Part shown: piece by piece, positions 9,678-20,196 of the stretch
Layout: the number at the start of each line of letters is the position of its first letter
Numbering within the stretch: the first letter of the stretch is position 1
Source of the DNA: Rhizobium sp. Q54
Lineage (GTDB): Bacteria > Pseudomonadota > Alphaproteobacteria > UBA2966 > CAIVPW01
Direction: 5' to 3'
Length of the DNA: 64,000 bases
Assembly (NCBI GenBank): GCA_945889645.1
Contig: CAMDCA010000002.1
Coordinates: forward strand, 31,674 to 95,673
The notes under the pieces: generated by a model
What the model saw: only the letters and a program-made list of their open reading frames with translations
What the model was told of the DNA's origin: nothing
The model's database searches: none
Made by a program: the position numbers and the translations under genes

Positions 9678-11881
9678 AGGAACGAATACGGGTCGATGTC
9701 GACCTGCAGGCGAACACCGGACGGCGCCGTGACGCGGCGAATCCAGTCGCGCACCACCGCCTGCACATTCGCGCTTCGCTGCGCGCGCAACAGCAGCCGG
9801 AAGCGATGGCGGCCGCGGAGTAGTGCCAGCGGCGCCGGCGCCGGGCCGAGCACCGACACATCCGTCAGGCGCGGTGCCGCGCGCGCCAGATCGCGTGCGT
9901 AGCTCTCGACGCGGCTGGGATTGGTGCCGGAAACGATCAGCGCGACCAAGCGGCCGAATGGCGGCCAGCCGCCGCGGCGGCGGTCCTCGGCTTCGCGCGC
10001 AAGGAACCCCGCGCGATCGCCTTGGATCAGCGCCCGCATAACCGGATGCTTAGGTGCGTAAGTCTGCAGGTAGACCGTGCCGGGACGCTCGGCGCGGCCG
10101 GCACGCCCCGCTACCTGACTGAGGAGCTGGAAGGTGCGCTCGGCGGCGCGCAGGTCACCGCCATCCAAACCGAGATCGGCATCCACCACGGCGACCACGG
10201 TCAGCAACGGGAAGTGGTGCCCTTTGGCGACGATCTGCGTGCCGATGAGGATGTCGACCTTCCGCTCGGCCATCGCGCGCACCAGCGTTGCGGCCGCCGC
10301 CGGTCCGGTCATCGTATCGCTCGCCATCACCGCCGCGCGCGCTTCGGGGAACAGGCGCGTCACTTCTTCGGCCACGCGCTCGACGCCGGGGCCGCAGGCG
10401 GCGAGTGAGTCCAGCGTGCCGCATTCCGGACAGGCCTTTGGCATCTCGACCCGGTGTCCGCAGTGATGACACTCCAGCCGCCCGGCATAGCGATGCTCGA
10501 CCAGCCACGCCTTGCAGTTCGGACATTCCATGCGGTGCCCACACGTGCGGCACAGGGTGAGCGGTGCATAGCCTCGGCGGTTGAGGAACAGCATCGCCTG
10601 GCTGCCCTCGGCCAACGCCGCCGTCACCGCATCGACGACCATCGGCGATAGCCACGCACCGCGCGGCGGCGGCGCGGCCACCATGTCCACCGCGACGATC
10701 TTCGGCATCTGCGCCGCCGCATGGCGTTCGGGCAGATGCAGCACTGTGTAGCGGCCGGACTCGACGTTGGTCATCGTCTCCAGCGACGGCGTCGCCGACA
10801 CCAGCACCACCGGCAGCGCGGCCAGGTGGCCGAGCGCCACCGCCATGTCGCGCGCGTTGTAGATGACGCCTTCCTCTTGCTTGTAAGAACCGTCGTGCTC
10901 CTCATCGACGACGACGAGGCCCAGGTCGCGGTAGGGGAGGAACAGCGACGACCGCGCACCGACGACAACGCGCGCGCGTCCCTCCGCTACCGCGCGCCAC
11001 GTACTGCGCCGGCGACCCTGCGATAGTTCGGAGTGCCATTCAGCCGGCGCGCCGCCGAAGCGCGTACGAAAGCGATCGAGCCATTGTCCAGTCAGCGCGA
11101 TCTCCGGCACCAGCACCAACGCCTGCCTGCCCTGCGCGAGCGTCTCGGCAACCGCGTCGAGATAGACCTCGGTCTTACCCGATCCGGTGACGCCGTCGAG
11201 CACCGTGACCGAGAAGGAACGATCGCGCACCCGCGCGCGAAGTTGCGCCGCGGCGGCGGCCTGGTCGGGCGACAGCGACACGTCACCGGTGGGATGAAGA
11301 TCCGCCGGACCGGACTCGACGGCGAGCGGTACGGATCGTAACAAGCCATCGTCGGCCATCTTGCGCACGACGCCGCTGCTGACGCGGGCGCCGCGCGCGA
11401 TATCGGCCTGGCTGCGCGCCACGCCGTCCACCAACAGATCGGCGATGCGCTTGCGCGCATCAGTGCGCATCGCGTCGGAATTTGCGAGCACGTAGCCGGG
11501 GCGCGCGTCCGGCGCCTGCAGCGCGGCCGGGGCGCTCATCAGCAGGCGCAGCACCGCCCCCGGCGGCGAGACCGTGTAGTTGGCGACCCACGACAAGAAC
11601 GCGCGCGTCGCTTCGGGGACCTGCGGCAGATCGATGCGTGCGGCAACGGCGCGCACCTTTTCGGCAGCGATGTCGCTGCTGCCTGCGCCCCACACCACTC
11701 CGGCGACGCGTCGCGGTCCGAGCGGTACGTGCACATAGTCACCGGCGGCAAGCGTGAGCCCGTCCGGGACGACGTAATCGTACACACTGCCGAGCGGCAG
11801 CGGCAACAACACTCCGACACGCGTGCCCGACACAAAAATATTATCGAGGCGCGCTGGCGCGCTGGCAGGGGCCGGGGGCAT
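9674..11881 (-). CDS. priA: Primosomal protein N' (replication restart helicase PriA)
   Basis: A 735-residue superfamily 2 helicase that reloads the replisome at stalled forks. The N-terminal DNA-binding domain starts near [19 protein letters not shown]. Walker A is GVTGSGKTE, the DEAH-type box is [13 protein letters not shown], and the PriA zinc region has its cysteine pairs ([23 protein letters not shown]). [12 protein letters not shown] and [13 protein letters not shown] are motifs V and VI. The gene is full length. It overlaps the end of the convergent hxlR gene by four bases. Confidence 0.97.
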   Translation of the reverse strand: MPPAPASAPARLDNIFVSGTRVGVLLPLPLGSVYDYVVPDGLTLAAGDYVHVPLGPRRVAGVVWGAGSSDIAAEKVRAVAARIDLPQVPEATRAFLSWVANYTVSPPGAVLRLLMSAPAALQAPDARPGYVLANSDAMRTDARKRIADLLVDGVARSQADIARGARVSSGVVRKMADDGLLRSVPLAVESGPADLHPTGDVSLSPDQAAAAAQLRARVRDRSFSVTVLDGVTGSGKTEVYLDAVAETLAQGRQALVLVPEIALTGQWLDRFRTRFGGAPAEWHSELSQGRRRSTWRAVAEGRARVVVGARSSLFLPYRDLGLVVVDEEHDGSYKQEEGVIYNARDMAVALGHLAALPVVLVSATPSLETMTNVESGRYTVLHLPERHAAAQMPKIVAVDMVAAPPPRGAWLSPMVVDAVTAALAEGSQAMLFLNRRGYAPLTLCRTCGHRMECPNCKAWLVEHRYAGRLECHHCGHRVEMPKACPECGTLDSLAACGPGVERVAEEVTRLFPEARAAVMASDTMTGPAAAATLVRAMAERKVDILIGTQIVAKGHHFPLLTVVAVVDADLGLDGGDLRAAERTFQLLSQVAGRAGRAERPGTVYLQTYAPKHPVMRALIQGDRAGFLAREAEDRRRGGWPPFGRLVALIVSGTNPSRVESYARDLARAAPRLTDVSVLGPAPAPLALLRGRHRFRLLLRAQRSANVQAVVRDWIRRVTAPSGVRLQVDIDPYSFL

Positions 11882-11952
11882 CGCCTACACTCTGCCGGTA
11901 CGCGCGACGTGTCACAAGTTGCGCTGAGGATTGCGCGGAAATCGAACGCAGG

Positions 11953-12735
11953 ATGCACAGCGGCAAGCCTATCGGCCAGGAAGACACCGGAGCGACCCCG
12001 GCCGATCCTGCGCGTGACGGCGGCCCGGCCCCTGCCCCGGCGCCGTCGGACAAGATTTCCGCCACCGACGTCACGGCTTTCCTGCGCCGCAACCCGAACT
12101 TCCTGAACGACCAGCCGCAGCTGCTGGAGACCCTGACGCCGCCGGCCGAGCGCAATGGCCGGCGCGTGCTCGACATGCAGCGCTTCGTCATCGACCGCCT
12201 GCAGCGCACCATCGCGACGGTGCGGGCGCGCGAGACCGAGCTGGTCTCCTCCATGCGCTCCAGCCGGTCGAGCACGGCGCGCGTCCATGCCGCGGTGCTG
12301 ACACTGTGCGAAACCGGCGCGCTGGAAAACCTCACCGAGATCATCAGCAACGACCTGCCGACCGTCCTGGAGATCGACGTTGTCATGCTCGCCGTCGAGG
12401 CGGAGCAGGACCAGCTCGGCTCCCTGCGTTCGACGCCCGGCGTGGTGCTGATCCCGCGCGGCACGGTGGACAGGCTGGTCGGCGTGGGCCGCGACGTTCT
12501 ACTCACGTGCGCGCCGACCGCAGCCGAGACCGAGTTGTTCGGCGGCGCCGCTACGCTGGTGAAGTCTGCGGCACTGCTGCGCCTGCGCTTGGGACGGCCG
12601 GGCCGCCCGGCGCTCCTGGCGCTCGGCAGCCGCGATCCCGCGCGCTTGGCGCCCGGGCAAGGCACCGACATGCTGACCTTCCTCGCCGAGGCTCTGGGCC
12701 GCCGCCTGCGCGAATGGCTGGACTACGCCCTGTAG
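11953..12735 (+). CDS. DUF484 family protein
   Basis: A 260-residue protein with a disordered Pro/Ala-rich N-terminus (1-35), then the DUF484 signature (VTAFLRRNPNFLNDQPQLLE), a helical segment (VLDMQRFVIDRLQRTIATVR) and a GAF-like domain ending LAEALGRRLREWLDYAL. DUF484 proteins are commonly encoded just upstream of xerC, as here, and their role is not established. The stop overlaps the proposed xerC start by about 22 bases, which suggests one transcript and coupled translation. Confidence 0.88.
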   Translation: MHSGKPIGQEDTGATPADPARDGGPAPAPAPSDKISATDVTAFLRRNPNFLNDQPQLLETLTPPAERNGRRVLDMQRFVIDRLQRTIATVRARETELVSSMRSSRSSTARVHAAVLTLCETGALENLTEIISNDLPTVLEIDVVMLAVEAEQDQLGSLRSTPGVVLIPRGTVDRLVGVGRDVLLTCAPTAAETELFGGAATLVKSAALLRLRLGRPGRPALLALGSRDPARLAPGQGTDMLTFLAEALGRRLREWLDYAL

Positions 12736-13670
12736 AGCCCCTGCTCGCCGGCGCCGACGTGCGCGCGGCCGTCACCGAATGGTCGATCTGGCTCGCGTCT
12801 GAGCGCCGCGCGTCGGCCAATACGCTCGCGGCGTACCAACGCGACTTGGCCGCGTTCTTCACGTTCCTGTCCGGTCACCTGGGCAGCCCCGCGACGCTCG
12901 CCAACCTCGGCCAACTGCGCACTGCCGACATCCGCGCCTACCTCGCGCACCGCCGCAGCGAGGGATTGCAGAGCGCGTCCTTGGCGCGCGCATTGTCCGC
13001 CGTGCGCGGGTTCTTCCGCTTCCTGGGCCGCCGCGATCTGGTGCACAACCCGGCGGTCACCAGCGTGCAGTCGCCCAAACTGCCGCGCGCCGTCCCCAAG
13101 CCGCTGACGGTGGAGGCAGCCCGGGCCGCCCTCGGCGAGGTCGCGACGGCGCCGAGTGGCGAGGAGTGGGTCGGCCTGCGCGACGTGGCGCTGCTCACCT
13201 TGCTGTACGGCTGCGGCCTGCGTATCGCCGAGGGCCTGAGCCTACGCCGCGCGCACGCGCCGCTCGGCACCAGCCTGGTCATCACCGGCAAGGGCAACAA
13301 GCAGCGCCTGGTGCCCGTGCTGCCGGTGGTGCGCGCCGCGGTCGATCAGTACGTTGCCGCCTGCCCACACGATCTTCCCGCCGACGGGCCACTGTTTGTC
13401 GGCGCGCGCGGCAAGCAACTGCAGCCGGCCATCGTGCAGAAGCGCATGCGCCAGATGCGCGCGGCACTCGACTTGCCGGACACCGCAACGCCGCACGCCC
13501 TGCGCCACAGCTTTGCGACCCATCTGCTCTCGGCCGGCGGCGACCTGCGCACGATCCAGGAGCTGCTGGGGCACGCGTCCCTATCGACGACCCAGCGCTA
13601 CACCGACGTCGATGCCGAACGCCTGCGCGAGGTCTACGACAAAGCGCATCCGCGCGCCCGCGCGCGCTAG
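12714..13670 (+). CDS. xerC: Tyrosine recombinase XerC
   Basis: A 318-residue site-specific recombinase that resolves chromosome dimers at dif with XerD. The SAM-like core-binding domain (about 15-105) is followed by the catalytic domain with all expected residues: Arg in YGCGLRIAEGL, Lys in TGKGNKQRLVP, His/Arg in HALRHSFATHLL, His in LLGHASLSTTQ and Tyr in RYTDVD. The track runs back to 12306 inside DUF484. The ATG at 12714 gives a family-typical length, with a GTG at 12759 as the other option. Confidence 0.93.
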   Translation: MAGLRPVEPLLAGADVRAAVTEWSIWLASERRASANTLAAYQRDLAAFFTFLSGHLGSPATLANLGQLRTADIRAYLAHRRSEGLQSASLARALSAVRGFFRFLGRRDLVHNPAVTSVQSPKLPRAVPKPLTVEAARAALGEVATAPSGEEWVGLRDVALLTLLYGCGLRIAEGLSLRRAHAPLGTSLVITGKGNKQRLVPVLPVVRAAVDQYVAACPHDLPADGPLFVGARGKQLQPAIVQKRMRQMRAALDLPDTATPHALRHSFATHLLSAGGDLRTIQELLGHASLSTTQRYTDVDAERLREVYDKAHPRARAR

Positions 13671-14458
13671 CGCGTCAGCAGCGCCACGAGCGCGTCGCGC
13701 GACCGTGCCACGCACGCGCGGCCCTCGCCGATGCTGTCGTATGCACGGTCGAACTGGAACGGGCCGACGTCGCCGAGTTCCGGCACCAGCAGGACGTCAG
13801 CGGGTTCGGACGCCAACCGCGCGCGGGTGATCTGCACCTGCATGATCGTCACGGATCGCGCCAAAGCGTCGAAGTACGACGGCATCCCCGCCTTGGCCGG
13901 AACCATGCGCGAGCTGTTGACGTCCACGGCGATGACGACGTCGGCACCGAGTGCGCGGCACAGGGACACCGGCACCGGATTGACCAGGCCGCCGTCCAGC
14001 AGCCAGCGGCCTTCGCGCGCGCACGGCAGGAAGAGTCCCGGCAAGCCGATCGAGGCGCGCACCGCGTCGCCAATCGGGCCGGACCGCAGCCACACCTCTT
14101 CGCCGTTCTCGACGTCGGTGGCGACGGCGGCGAACGGCGTGGCAAGCGTCTCAATGTCTCCGGTGCAGCGGAGCTGGTCGAGGAAGGCGCGGATCTTGGC
14201 GCCGTCGATGAGGCCGCCGCGGGCGATGCGCAGGTCGAGCATCTTCACGCCATCGCGCCACGTCATCTTCTCGGCGCGGGCGCGCAGCGCATCCAGCCGG
14301 CCGGTGACGTAGACCGCGCCCACCAGCGCGCCGATCGACGTGCCACAGACGATGTCGGGCCGGATGCCGAGTTCGGTCAGCGCGTCGATGGTGCCGAGGT
14401 GCGCCCAGCCGCGCGCCGACCCGCCGCCGAGCGCCAACCCGAGGCGGAGACGGGCCAT
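13667..14458 (-). CDS. Patatin-like phospholipase (RssA-type)
   Basis: A 263-residue patatin-fold serine hydrolase. The oxyanion loop LALGGGSARGWAHLG is at the N-terminus. The nucleophile elbow GTSIG (about residue 40) and the catalytic Asp in LLDGGLVNPVP complete the Ser-Asp dyad. It is likely a cytoplasmic or membrane-associated lipid acyl hydrolase; the substrate is unknown. The start at 14458 (MARLRLGLALGGGSARG) fits the family better than 14491. Its end overlaps the end of xerC by four bases, and it follows lpd closely on the same strand. Confidence 0.9.
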   Translation of the reverse strand: MARLRLGLALGGGSARGWAHLGTIDALTELGIRPDIVCGTSIGALVGAVYVTGRLDALRARAEKMTWRDGVKMLDLRIARGGLIDGAKIRAFLDQLRCTGDIETLATPFAAVATDVENGEEVWLRSGPIGDAVRASIGLPGLFLPCAREGRWLLDGGLVNPVPVSLCRALGADVVIAVDVNSSRMVPAKAGMPSYFDALARSVTIMQVQITRARLASEPADVLLVPELGDVGPFQFDRAYDSIGEGRACVARSRDALVALLTR

Positions 14459-14465
14459 CGTTCGA

Positions 14466-15872
14466 TCAGAGGTGGAGGACGCGGCCGGCAACGTCGAGAG
14501 CGGCTTCCTTCATTGCCTCGGACAACGTCGGGTGAGCGTGACAGGTGCGCGCGATGTCCGCGGCCGTGCCGCCCAATTCCATCGCCAGCACCGCCTCGTG
14601 GATCAGCGTGCCGGCCTCGGCGCCGATGATATGCACGCCAAGCACGCGGTCGGTGGCCTTGTCGGCCAGTATCTTGATGAAGCCGTCGGTATACCCGTTG
14701 GCGCGCGCCCGCGGCGTGGCTGTGAACGGAAACCTGCCGGCCGCGTAGGCGACGCCGTCCTGCTTCAGCGTTTCTTCGCTGCGGCCGACCGAAGCGATCT
14801 CGGGCCACGTGTACACAACGCCCGGCACCTTGTCGTAGTCGATGTGGGTGTCATGGCCGGCGATGGTCTCGACGCATACGACGCCGTCTTCGGATGCCTT
14901 GTGCGCCAGCATCGGGCCGGCGATGCAGTCACCGATGGCAAAGATGCCCGGCACGGTGGTGGCGAACGTCTTGTCCACCGTGATGAAGCCGCGGTCGAGT
15001 TTGACGCCGAGGGCTTCGAGGCCGAGGGCGGCGGTGTTCGGTCGCCGTCCCACCGCAACCAGAACGACGTCAGTCTCCAGTTCCTCTGCGTCGCCTCCGG
15101 CCGCCGGTGCAAGCGACACCGACACGCCGGACGCGCCAGCCTGGGCACCGGTGATCTTGGTTGAAAGGCGGAACGTCAGGCCCTGGCGGCCGAGCAGGCG
15201 CTGCGCCAGCGTCGCAACCTCCTGGTCCATGCCGGGCAGTATGCGGTCGAGGTACTCGACCACCGTCACCTCGGTGCCCAACCGCGCCCACACTGAGCCG
15301 AGCTCGAGGCCGATGTAGCCGGCGCCGACCACGACCATGCGCTCCGGCACGGCGGACAACGTCAGCGCACCGGTCGAGGACACGATGCGTTGCTCGTCGA
15401 TGATGACTCCCGGCACCGTGGCCGGGTTCGATCCGGTGGCGATGATGATGCGCTTGGCCTGCACGCTCTGCGTGGCGCTCGCCGCGTCGGTCACTTCGAC
15501 GGCGCCTGGGGCGGCGATGCGGCCGGTGCCGCGCACGTGGGCGATCTTGTGCTTCTTGAACAGGAAGGCGATGCCCTTGGTGTTCTGGTCCACCACCTTG
15601 TCCTTGCGCGCCATCATCGTGGCGAGGTCGAACGACACGTTCGGCGCGACGATGCCATGCGCGGCGAGTCCGTGCCCGGCTTCGGCGTACAGGTGCGACG
15701 ACTGCAGCAGCGCCTTGGACGGAATACAGCCGACGTTGAGGCAGGTGCCGCCGAGGCGCTCGCGCGATTCGACCACCGCCACCGACATGCCCAACTGCGC
15801 GGCGCGAATCGCCGCGACGTAGCCGCCCGGTCCTGCACCGATCACCGCCAGGTCGTACCAACCGTCCGCCAT
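14466..15872 (-). CDS. lpd: Dihydrolipoamide dehydrogenase (E3)
   Basis: A 468-residue FAD/NAD-dependent disulfide oxidoreductase that reoxidises lipoamide in 2-oxoacid dehydrogenase complexes. The FAD site GAGPGGYVAA is at about 12-21, the redox disulfide GGTCLNVGCIPSK at 41-53 (Cys44/Cys49), and the NAD site is VVGAGYIGLELG. The C-terminal base is in HAHPTLSE. In related genomes it closes a mdh-sucC-sucD-sucA-sucB-lpd run. Here sucAB are absent from the gap, so its partner complex is encoded elsewhere. Confidence 0.95.
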   Translation of the reverse strand: MADGWYDLAVIGAGPGGYVAAIRAAQLGMSVAVVESRERLGGTCLNVGCIPSKALLQSSHLYAEAGHGLAAHGIVAPNVSFDLATMMARKDKVVDQNTKGIAFLFKKHKIAHVRGTGRIAAPGAVEVTDAASATQSVQAKRIIIATGSNPATVPGVIIDEQRIVSSTGALTLSAVPERMVVVGAGYIGLELGSVWARLGTEVTVVEYLDRILPGMDQEVATLAQRLLGRQGLTFRLSTKITGAQAGASGVSVSLAPAAGGDAEELETDVVLVAVGRRPNTAALGLEALGVKLDRGFITVDKTFATTVPGIFAIGDCIAGPMLAHKASEDGVVCVETIAGHDTHIDYDKVPGVVYTWPEIASVGRSEETLKQDGVAYAAGRFPFTATPRARANGYTDGFIKILADKATDRVLGVHIIGAEAGTLIHEAVLAMELGGTAADIARTCHAHPTLSEAMKEAALDVAGRVLHL

Positions 15873-15893
15873 CCAATCCTCCCGCCACGCGTT

Positions 15894-15919
15894 CCAAATC
15901 CGCGCGCCAAATCCGCGCG
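15894..15919. repeat. Tandem 13-bp direct repeat upstream of lpd
   Basis: CCAAATCCGCGCG occurs twice back to back (15894-15906 and 15907-15919) without mismatch, 21 bases upstream of the lpd start codon. It would lie in the lpd leader or promoter. It may be a recent slippage duplication or a regulatory element. Confidence 0.75.
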
Positions 15920-15991
15920 GAGTTATACGGCCCTATGCGCTCCTGCGCGCGGCGCCTTGGCGCTTGCCTCGGGCCCGCGGCGGTCGCGGAT

Positions 15992-16060
15992 TTACGCGAA
16001 CTGCGCGCCGCGCATTTACGCGGCAGTTACGCAGCAGTTACGCAGATCACGGTTCCGTGA
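15992..16060. promoter_or_regulatory. Phased TTACGC array and palindrome
   Basis: TTACGC occurs at 15992, 16016, 16027 and 16038, so the spacing is 24, 11 and 11 bases, close to whole helical turns. The last two are in a longer match, CAGTTACGCAG. Right after comes a perfect palindrome, TCACGG-TT-CCGTGA (16047-16060). Repeated phased sites plus a palindrome suggest protein binding, probably controlling lpd. No regulator is identified. Confidence 0.5.
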
Positions 16061-16261
16061 ATGGGTCCTCAGGTACGCTTCGTATTGATCGAGCACGCGG
16101 GTATCCTTTGTCCAGGCCGCTTTCTGCTACCAGCCATGGGGCTGCCGGGCCGAAGTCAACACGAATTGTATGAAACGTCAGGTTGGCGGGCCGGCATCGC
16201 AGCGCGCTGATGGCGCCATGAATCCTTGGTGGCGCGGCGCCCTGATGCGGCGCTCGAAAAC

Positions 16262-16291
16262 CAATAGGCGCGCCCGAGGGCGCGCCTATTG
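16262..16291 (-). terminator. Strong hairpin terminator after the small secreted protein gene
   Basis: A perfect 14-bp inverted repeat, CAATAGGCGCGCCC / GGGCGCGCCTATTG, separated by only two bases. On the minus strand it is followed by GTTTTC, a short T-run, 30 bases past the stop of the 103-residue secreted protein gene. This is the clearest terminator in the window. Confidence 0.75.
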
Positions 16292-16321
16292 CCGTTCGAT
16301 GTCGCCGGTCGCGGTGGGCGA

Positions 16322-16633
16322 TTAGCGGACGAGCTTCGAGACCGTGTTGACCGCGGTCGCGCCGGTGCCCGTCGTCTCGTAGGTGACGGTGACGGTCATG
16401 CCCGGCGAGACGCCGACCAGCATATCGGTCGCGCCCGTTCCCGGACCCGGAACCGTCAGCGTGATGGTTTGCGCGTCGATGCCGGCCGGAGCATTGACCT
16501 GACCGGCGGCATTGGTCTGCACGACGATGACGCGGTTGTTGATCGACTTGATGAAACCCTTGACCTCGGCCGCACCGGCAGTGCCGGCAAACGCAATCAA
16601 CGCAACCGCGGTAGCAGCAAACAACTTCTTCAT
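16322..16633 (-). CDS. Small secreted protein of unknown function
   Basis: A 103-residue protein with a textbook signal peptide (MKKLFAATAVALIAFAGTAG, cleavage after AGA-AE). The mature part, about 80 residues, is predicted beta-rich (EVKGFIKSINNRVIVVQTN, QTITLTVPG, GMTVTVTYETTG), suggesting a small OB- or barrel-like periplasmic domain. I do not recognise the family. The ATG at 16633 has GGGAGG 7 bases upstream; the longer frame to 16840 only overlaps sucD. It stands alone between sucD and lpd with its own terminator, where sucAB would be expected. Confidence 0.8.
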   Translation of the reverse strand: MKKLFAATAVALIAFAGTAGAAEVKGFIKSINNRVIVVQTNAAGQVNAPAGIDAQTITLTVPGPGTGATDMLVGVSPGMTVTVTYETTGTGATAVNTVSKLVR

Positions 16634-16677
16634 TGGCGTCCTCCCAGGAGAATTGGACGCCAAAGCATGACGTGCCT

Positions 16678-16711
16678 GCGGCTTCCGGGCAACAGGCGCC
16701 CGGAAAGCCGC
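16678..16711 (-). terminator. Terminator-like hairpin after sucD
   Basis: GCGGCTTCCGGGC (16678-16690) pairs with GCCCGGAAAGCCGC (16698-16711) with a single bulged A, giving a 13-bp stem and 7-base loop. It lies between the sucD stop and the secreted protein gene. No T-run follows, so it may be a processing or 3'-end stability structure for the mdh-sucCD transcript. Confidence 0.45.
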
Positions 16712-16763
16712 ATCAAAGGCCGAGAAGAACGCCTCTGAGGCCGGACTGAGGTCCGCCGTGTGG

Positions 16764-17684
16764 CTAGTTCGCGCGGCGGCGCGGCCGGGCGCTGCGGGTC
16801 GGCGGCAGGCGCCCCAACAGCAGATTGACCAGCGTCGCACCGATATTGGTCAAGGAGTCCGCGACGGCGATCCCGGCCGAGCGCATGGCTTCCTTCTTGC
16901 CCTCGGCCGTACCCGCACCACCGGAAATGATGGCGCCGGCGTGGCCCATCCGTTTGCCCGGAGGGGCCGTGGCGCCAGCGATGAAGCCGGCCATCGGCTT
17001 CTTGATGCGGCTGCGGCGAATGAAGGCCGCTGCCTCTTCTTCGAACGAGCCGCCGATCTCGCCGATCATAATGATGGCTTCGGTGCCCGGGTCGGCGAGG
17101 AACAGCTCGAGGATGTCGACGAACGGGCTGCCGTTGACCGGGTCTCCGCCGATGCCAACGCAGGTTGACTGGCCAAAACCGGCCTTCGTCGTCTGCTCGA
17201 CCGCCTCGTAGGTCAGCGTGCCGGACTTGGACACGATGCCGACCTTGCCCGGCATGTGGATGTGGCCCGGCATGATGCCGATCTTGCACGCGCCCGGCGT
17301 GATCAGGCCGGCGGTATTGGGTCCGATGAGGCGAGTCTTGGAGCCCGTCAGCGCGCGCTTCACGCGCACCATGTCGAGCACCGGAATGCCTTCGGTGATG
17401 CACACCGCGAGTTCGAGGCCCGCGTCGGCCGCTTCGAGCACCGCGTCGGCAGCGAACGGCGGCGGTACGAAAATTCCGGTGGCGGTTGCGCCGGTGGCCT
17501 CCACTGCTTCGGCGACGGTGTCGAACACCGGCAGGCCGAGATGCTTGGTGCCGCCCTTGCCCGGCGTGACACCGCCGACGACCTTGGTGCCGTAGGCCAG
17601 CGCCTGCTCGGTATGGAACGTGCCCTGGGCGCCGGTGATGCCCTGGACAATGACGCGCGTATCGGAGTCGATGAGGATCGACAT
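16764..17684 (-). CDS. sucD: Succinyl-CoA synthetase alpha subunit
   Basis: A 306-residue subunit that binds CoA and carries the phosphorylated histidine in the step succinyl-CoA + NDP + Pi to succinate + NTP + CoA. The CoA-binding Rossmann part ([17 protein letters not shown]) is N-terminal, and the phosphohistidine region [20 protein letters not shown] is at about residue 245. The C-terminus ends in an Arg-rich tail ([10 protein letters not shown]), slightly longer than usual. Its start overlaps the sucC stop by one base, so the subunits are translationally coupled. Confidence 0.97.
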   Translation of the reverse strand: MSILIDSDTRVIVQGITGAQGTFHTEQALAYGTKVVGGVTPGKGGTKHLGLPVFDTVAEAVEATGATATGIFVPPPFAADAVLEAADAGLELAVCITEGIPVLDMVRVKRALTGSKTRLIGPNTAGLITPGACKIGIMPGHIHMPGKVGIVSKSGTLTYEAVEQTTKAGFGQSTCVGIGGDPVNGSPFVDILELFLADPGTEAIIMIGEIGGSFEEEAAAFIRRSRIKKPMAGFIAGATAPPGKRMGHAGAIISGGAGTAEGKKEAMRSAGIAVADSLTNIGATLVNLLLGRLPPTRSARPRRRAN

Positions 17685-18853
17685 CAGGCAACTCCCCGCG
17701 TCGCGGAGACGATTTTCTCGGCGGCGTCGGCGAGGCCGTCGGCCGCAATGATCGACAGTTTCGAGTCGGCCAGGATGCGGCGGCCTTCCTCGACGTTGGT
17801 GCCTTCGAGCCGCACGACCAGCGGCACCTTCATCTGCACTTCCTTGGTCGCGGCGACGACGCCTTCGGCGATGATGTCGCAGCGATTGATGCCGGCGAAG
17901 ATGTTGACGAGGATGCCCTTCACGTTGGGGTCCGCGAGGATGATGTTGAACGCCTCGACCACGCGCTCCTTGGGCGCCCCGCCGCCGATGTCCAGGAAGT
18001 TGGCAGGCTCACCGCCGTGGTGCTTGATCAGGTCCATGGTCGCCATGGCGAGGCCGGCGCCGTTGACCAGGCAGCCGATGTCGCCGTCGAGCTTCACGTA
18101 GTTGATCGAGGCGCGCTGGGCGCGCAACTCCGCCGCGTTCTCTTCCGTCTCATCGCGCATCGCGTTGATGGCCGATTGGCGGTAGAGCGCGCTGTCGTCG
18201 ATGGTGATCTTGGCATCGAGGGCAATGACGTTGCCGTCCTTGGTGACGGCGAGCGGATTGATCTCGATGAGGCTCGCGTCGCACTCCATGTAGGCCTTGT
18301 AGGCGGCCATCATCAGCGGCACGCCGGTCTTCAGCTCACTGCCCTTGAGGCCGAGCGCGAAGGCAAGCTTGCGGGCGTGGAACGGCTGCATGCCGGTGAT
18401 CGGATCGATCGACACGCGCACCAATTTTTCGGGTGAATGCGCGGCGACTTCCTCGATGTCCATGCCGCCTTCGGTCGAGCCCATCAGCGTGACGCGGCTG
18501 GTGGCGCGGTCGAGCAGCACCGAGAAGTACAGCTCGCGGGCGATGTCGGCGCCCTGTTCGATGTAGACCCGGTGCACGTCCTTGCCCTTCGGGCCGGTCT
18601 GGCGCGTCACCAGGTTCATGCCGAGGATCTGGTGCGCCGCCTTGGCTGCGTCCTGGGGGCTGCGCGTGACCTTCACGCCACCACCCTTGCCGCGGCCGCC
18701 GGCGTGGATCTGCGCCTTGACCACCCAGACGGGTCCGCCGACTTCGCTGACGGCGCGTTCGATATCGCCCGCAGCCAGCACGACGCTGCCTCTTGGCACC
18801 GGCACGCCCGCGCGGGCGAGCAGCGCCTTAGCCTGATATTCGTGGAGATTCAT
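17684..18853 (-). CDS. sucC: Succinyl-CoA synthetase beta subunit
   Basis: A 389-residue ATP-grasp subunit that binds the nucleotide and succinate. It starts [20 protein letters not shown], contains the nucleotide-binding loop [17 protein letters not shown] and ends in the ligase domain with GGAPKERV and [10 protein letters not shown]. Length is exactly typical. It lies between mdh and sucD in a TCA-cycle operon, 56 bases after mdh ends. Confidence 0.97.
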   Translation of the reverse strand: MNLHEYQAKALLARAGVPVPRGSVVLAAGDIERAVSEVGGPVWVVKAQIHAGGRGKGGGVKVTRSPQDAAKAAHQILGMNLVTRQTGPKGKDVHRVYIEQGADIARELYFSVLLDRATSRVTLMGSTEGGMDIEEVAAHSPEKLVRVSIDPITGMQPFHARKLAFALGLKGSELKTGVPLMMAAYKAYMECDASLIEINPLAVTKDGNVIALDAKITIDDSALYRQSAINAMRDETEENAAELRAQRASINYVKLDGDIGCLVNGAGLAMATMDLIKHHGGEPANFLDIGGGAPKERVVEAFNIILADPNVKGILVNIFAGINRCDIIAEGVVAATKEVQMKVPLVVRLEGTNVEEGRRILADSKLSIIAADGLADAAEKIVSATRGVA

Positions 18854-18909
18854 CGGTTCCCCAAACTGTGAGGGCGCCCGTTATAGGGCAGGCTTCGACG
18901 CCCTGGCAA

Positions 18910-20163
<1,254 letters not shown>

Positions 20164-20196
20164 TCACCACCCATCGGGCCAAACGGACATTTTTCC

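Larger units (their letters stand above)
15873..16261. other. Non-coding region upstream of lpd
   Basis: About 390 bases with no convincing gene. It holds a tandem 13-mer next to lpd (15894-15919), four phased TTACGC motifs (15992-16043) and a 14-bp palindrome (16047-16060). The ORFs the track shows here (15390..16088, 15964..16173) are low-quality readings through these repeats. This is the place where sucA and sucB would be expected in many relatives. Confidence 0.6.
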
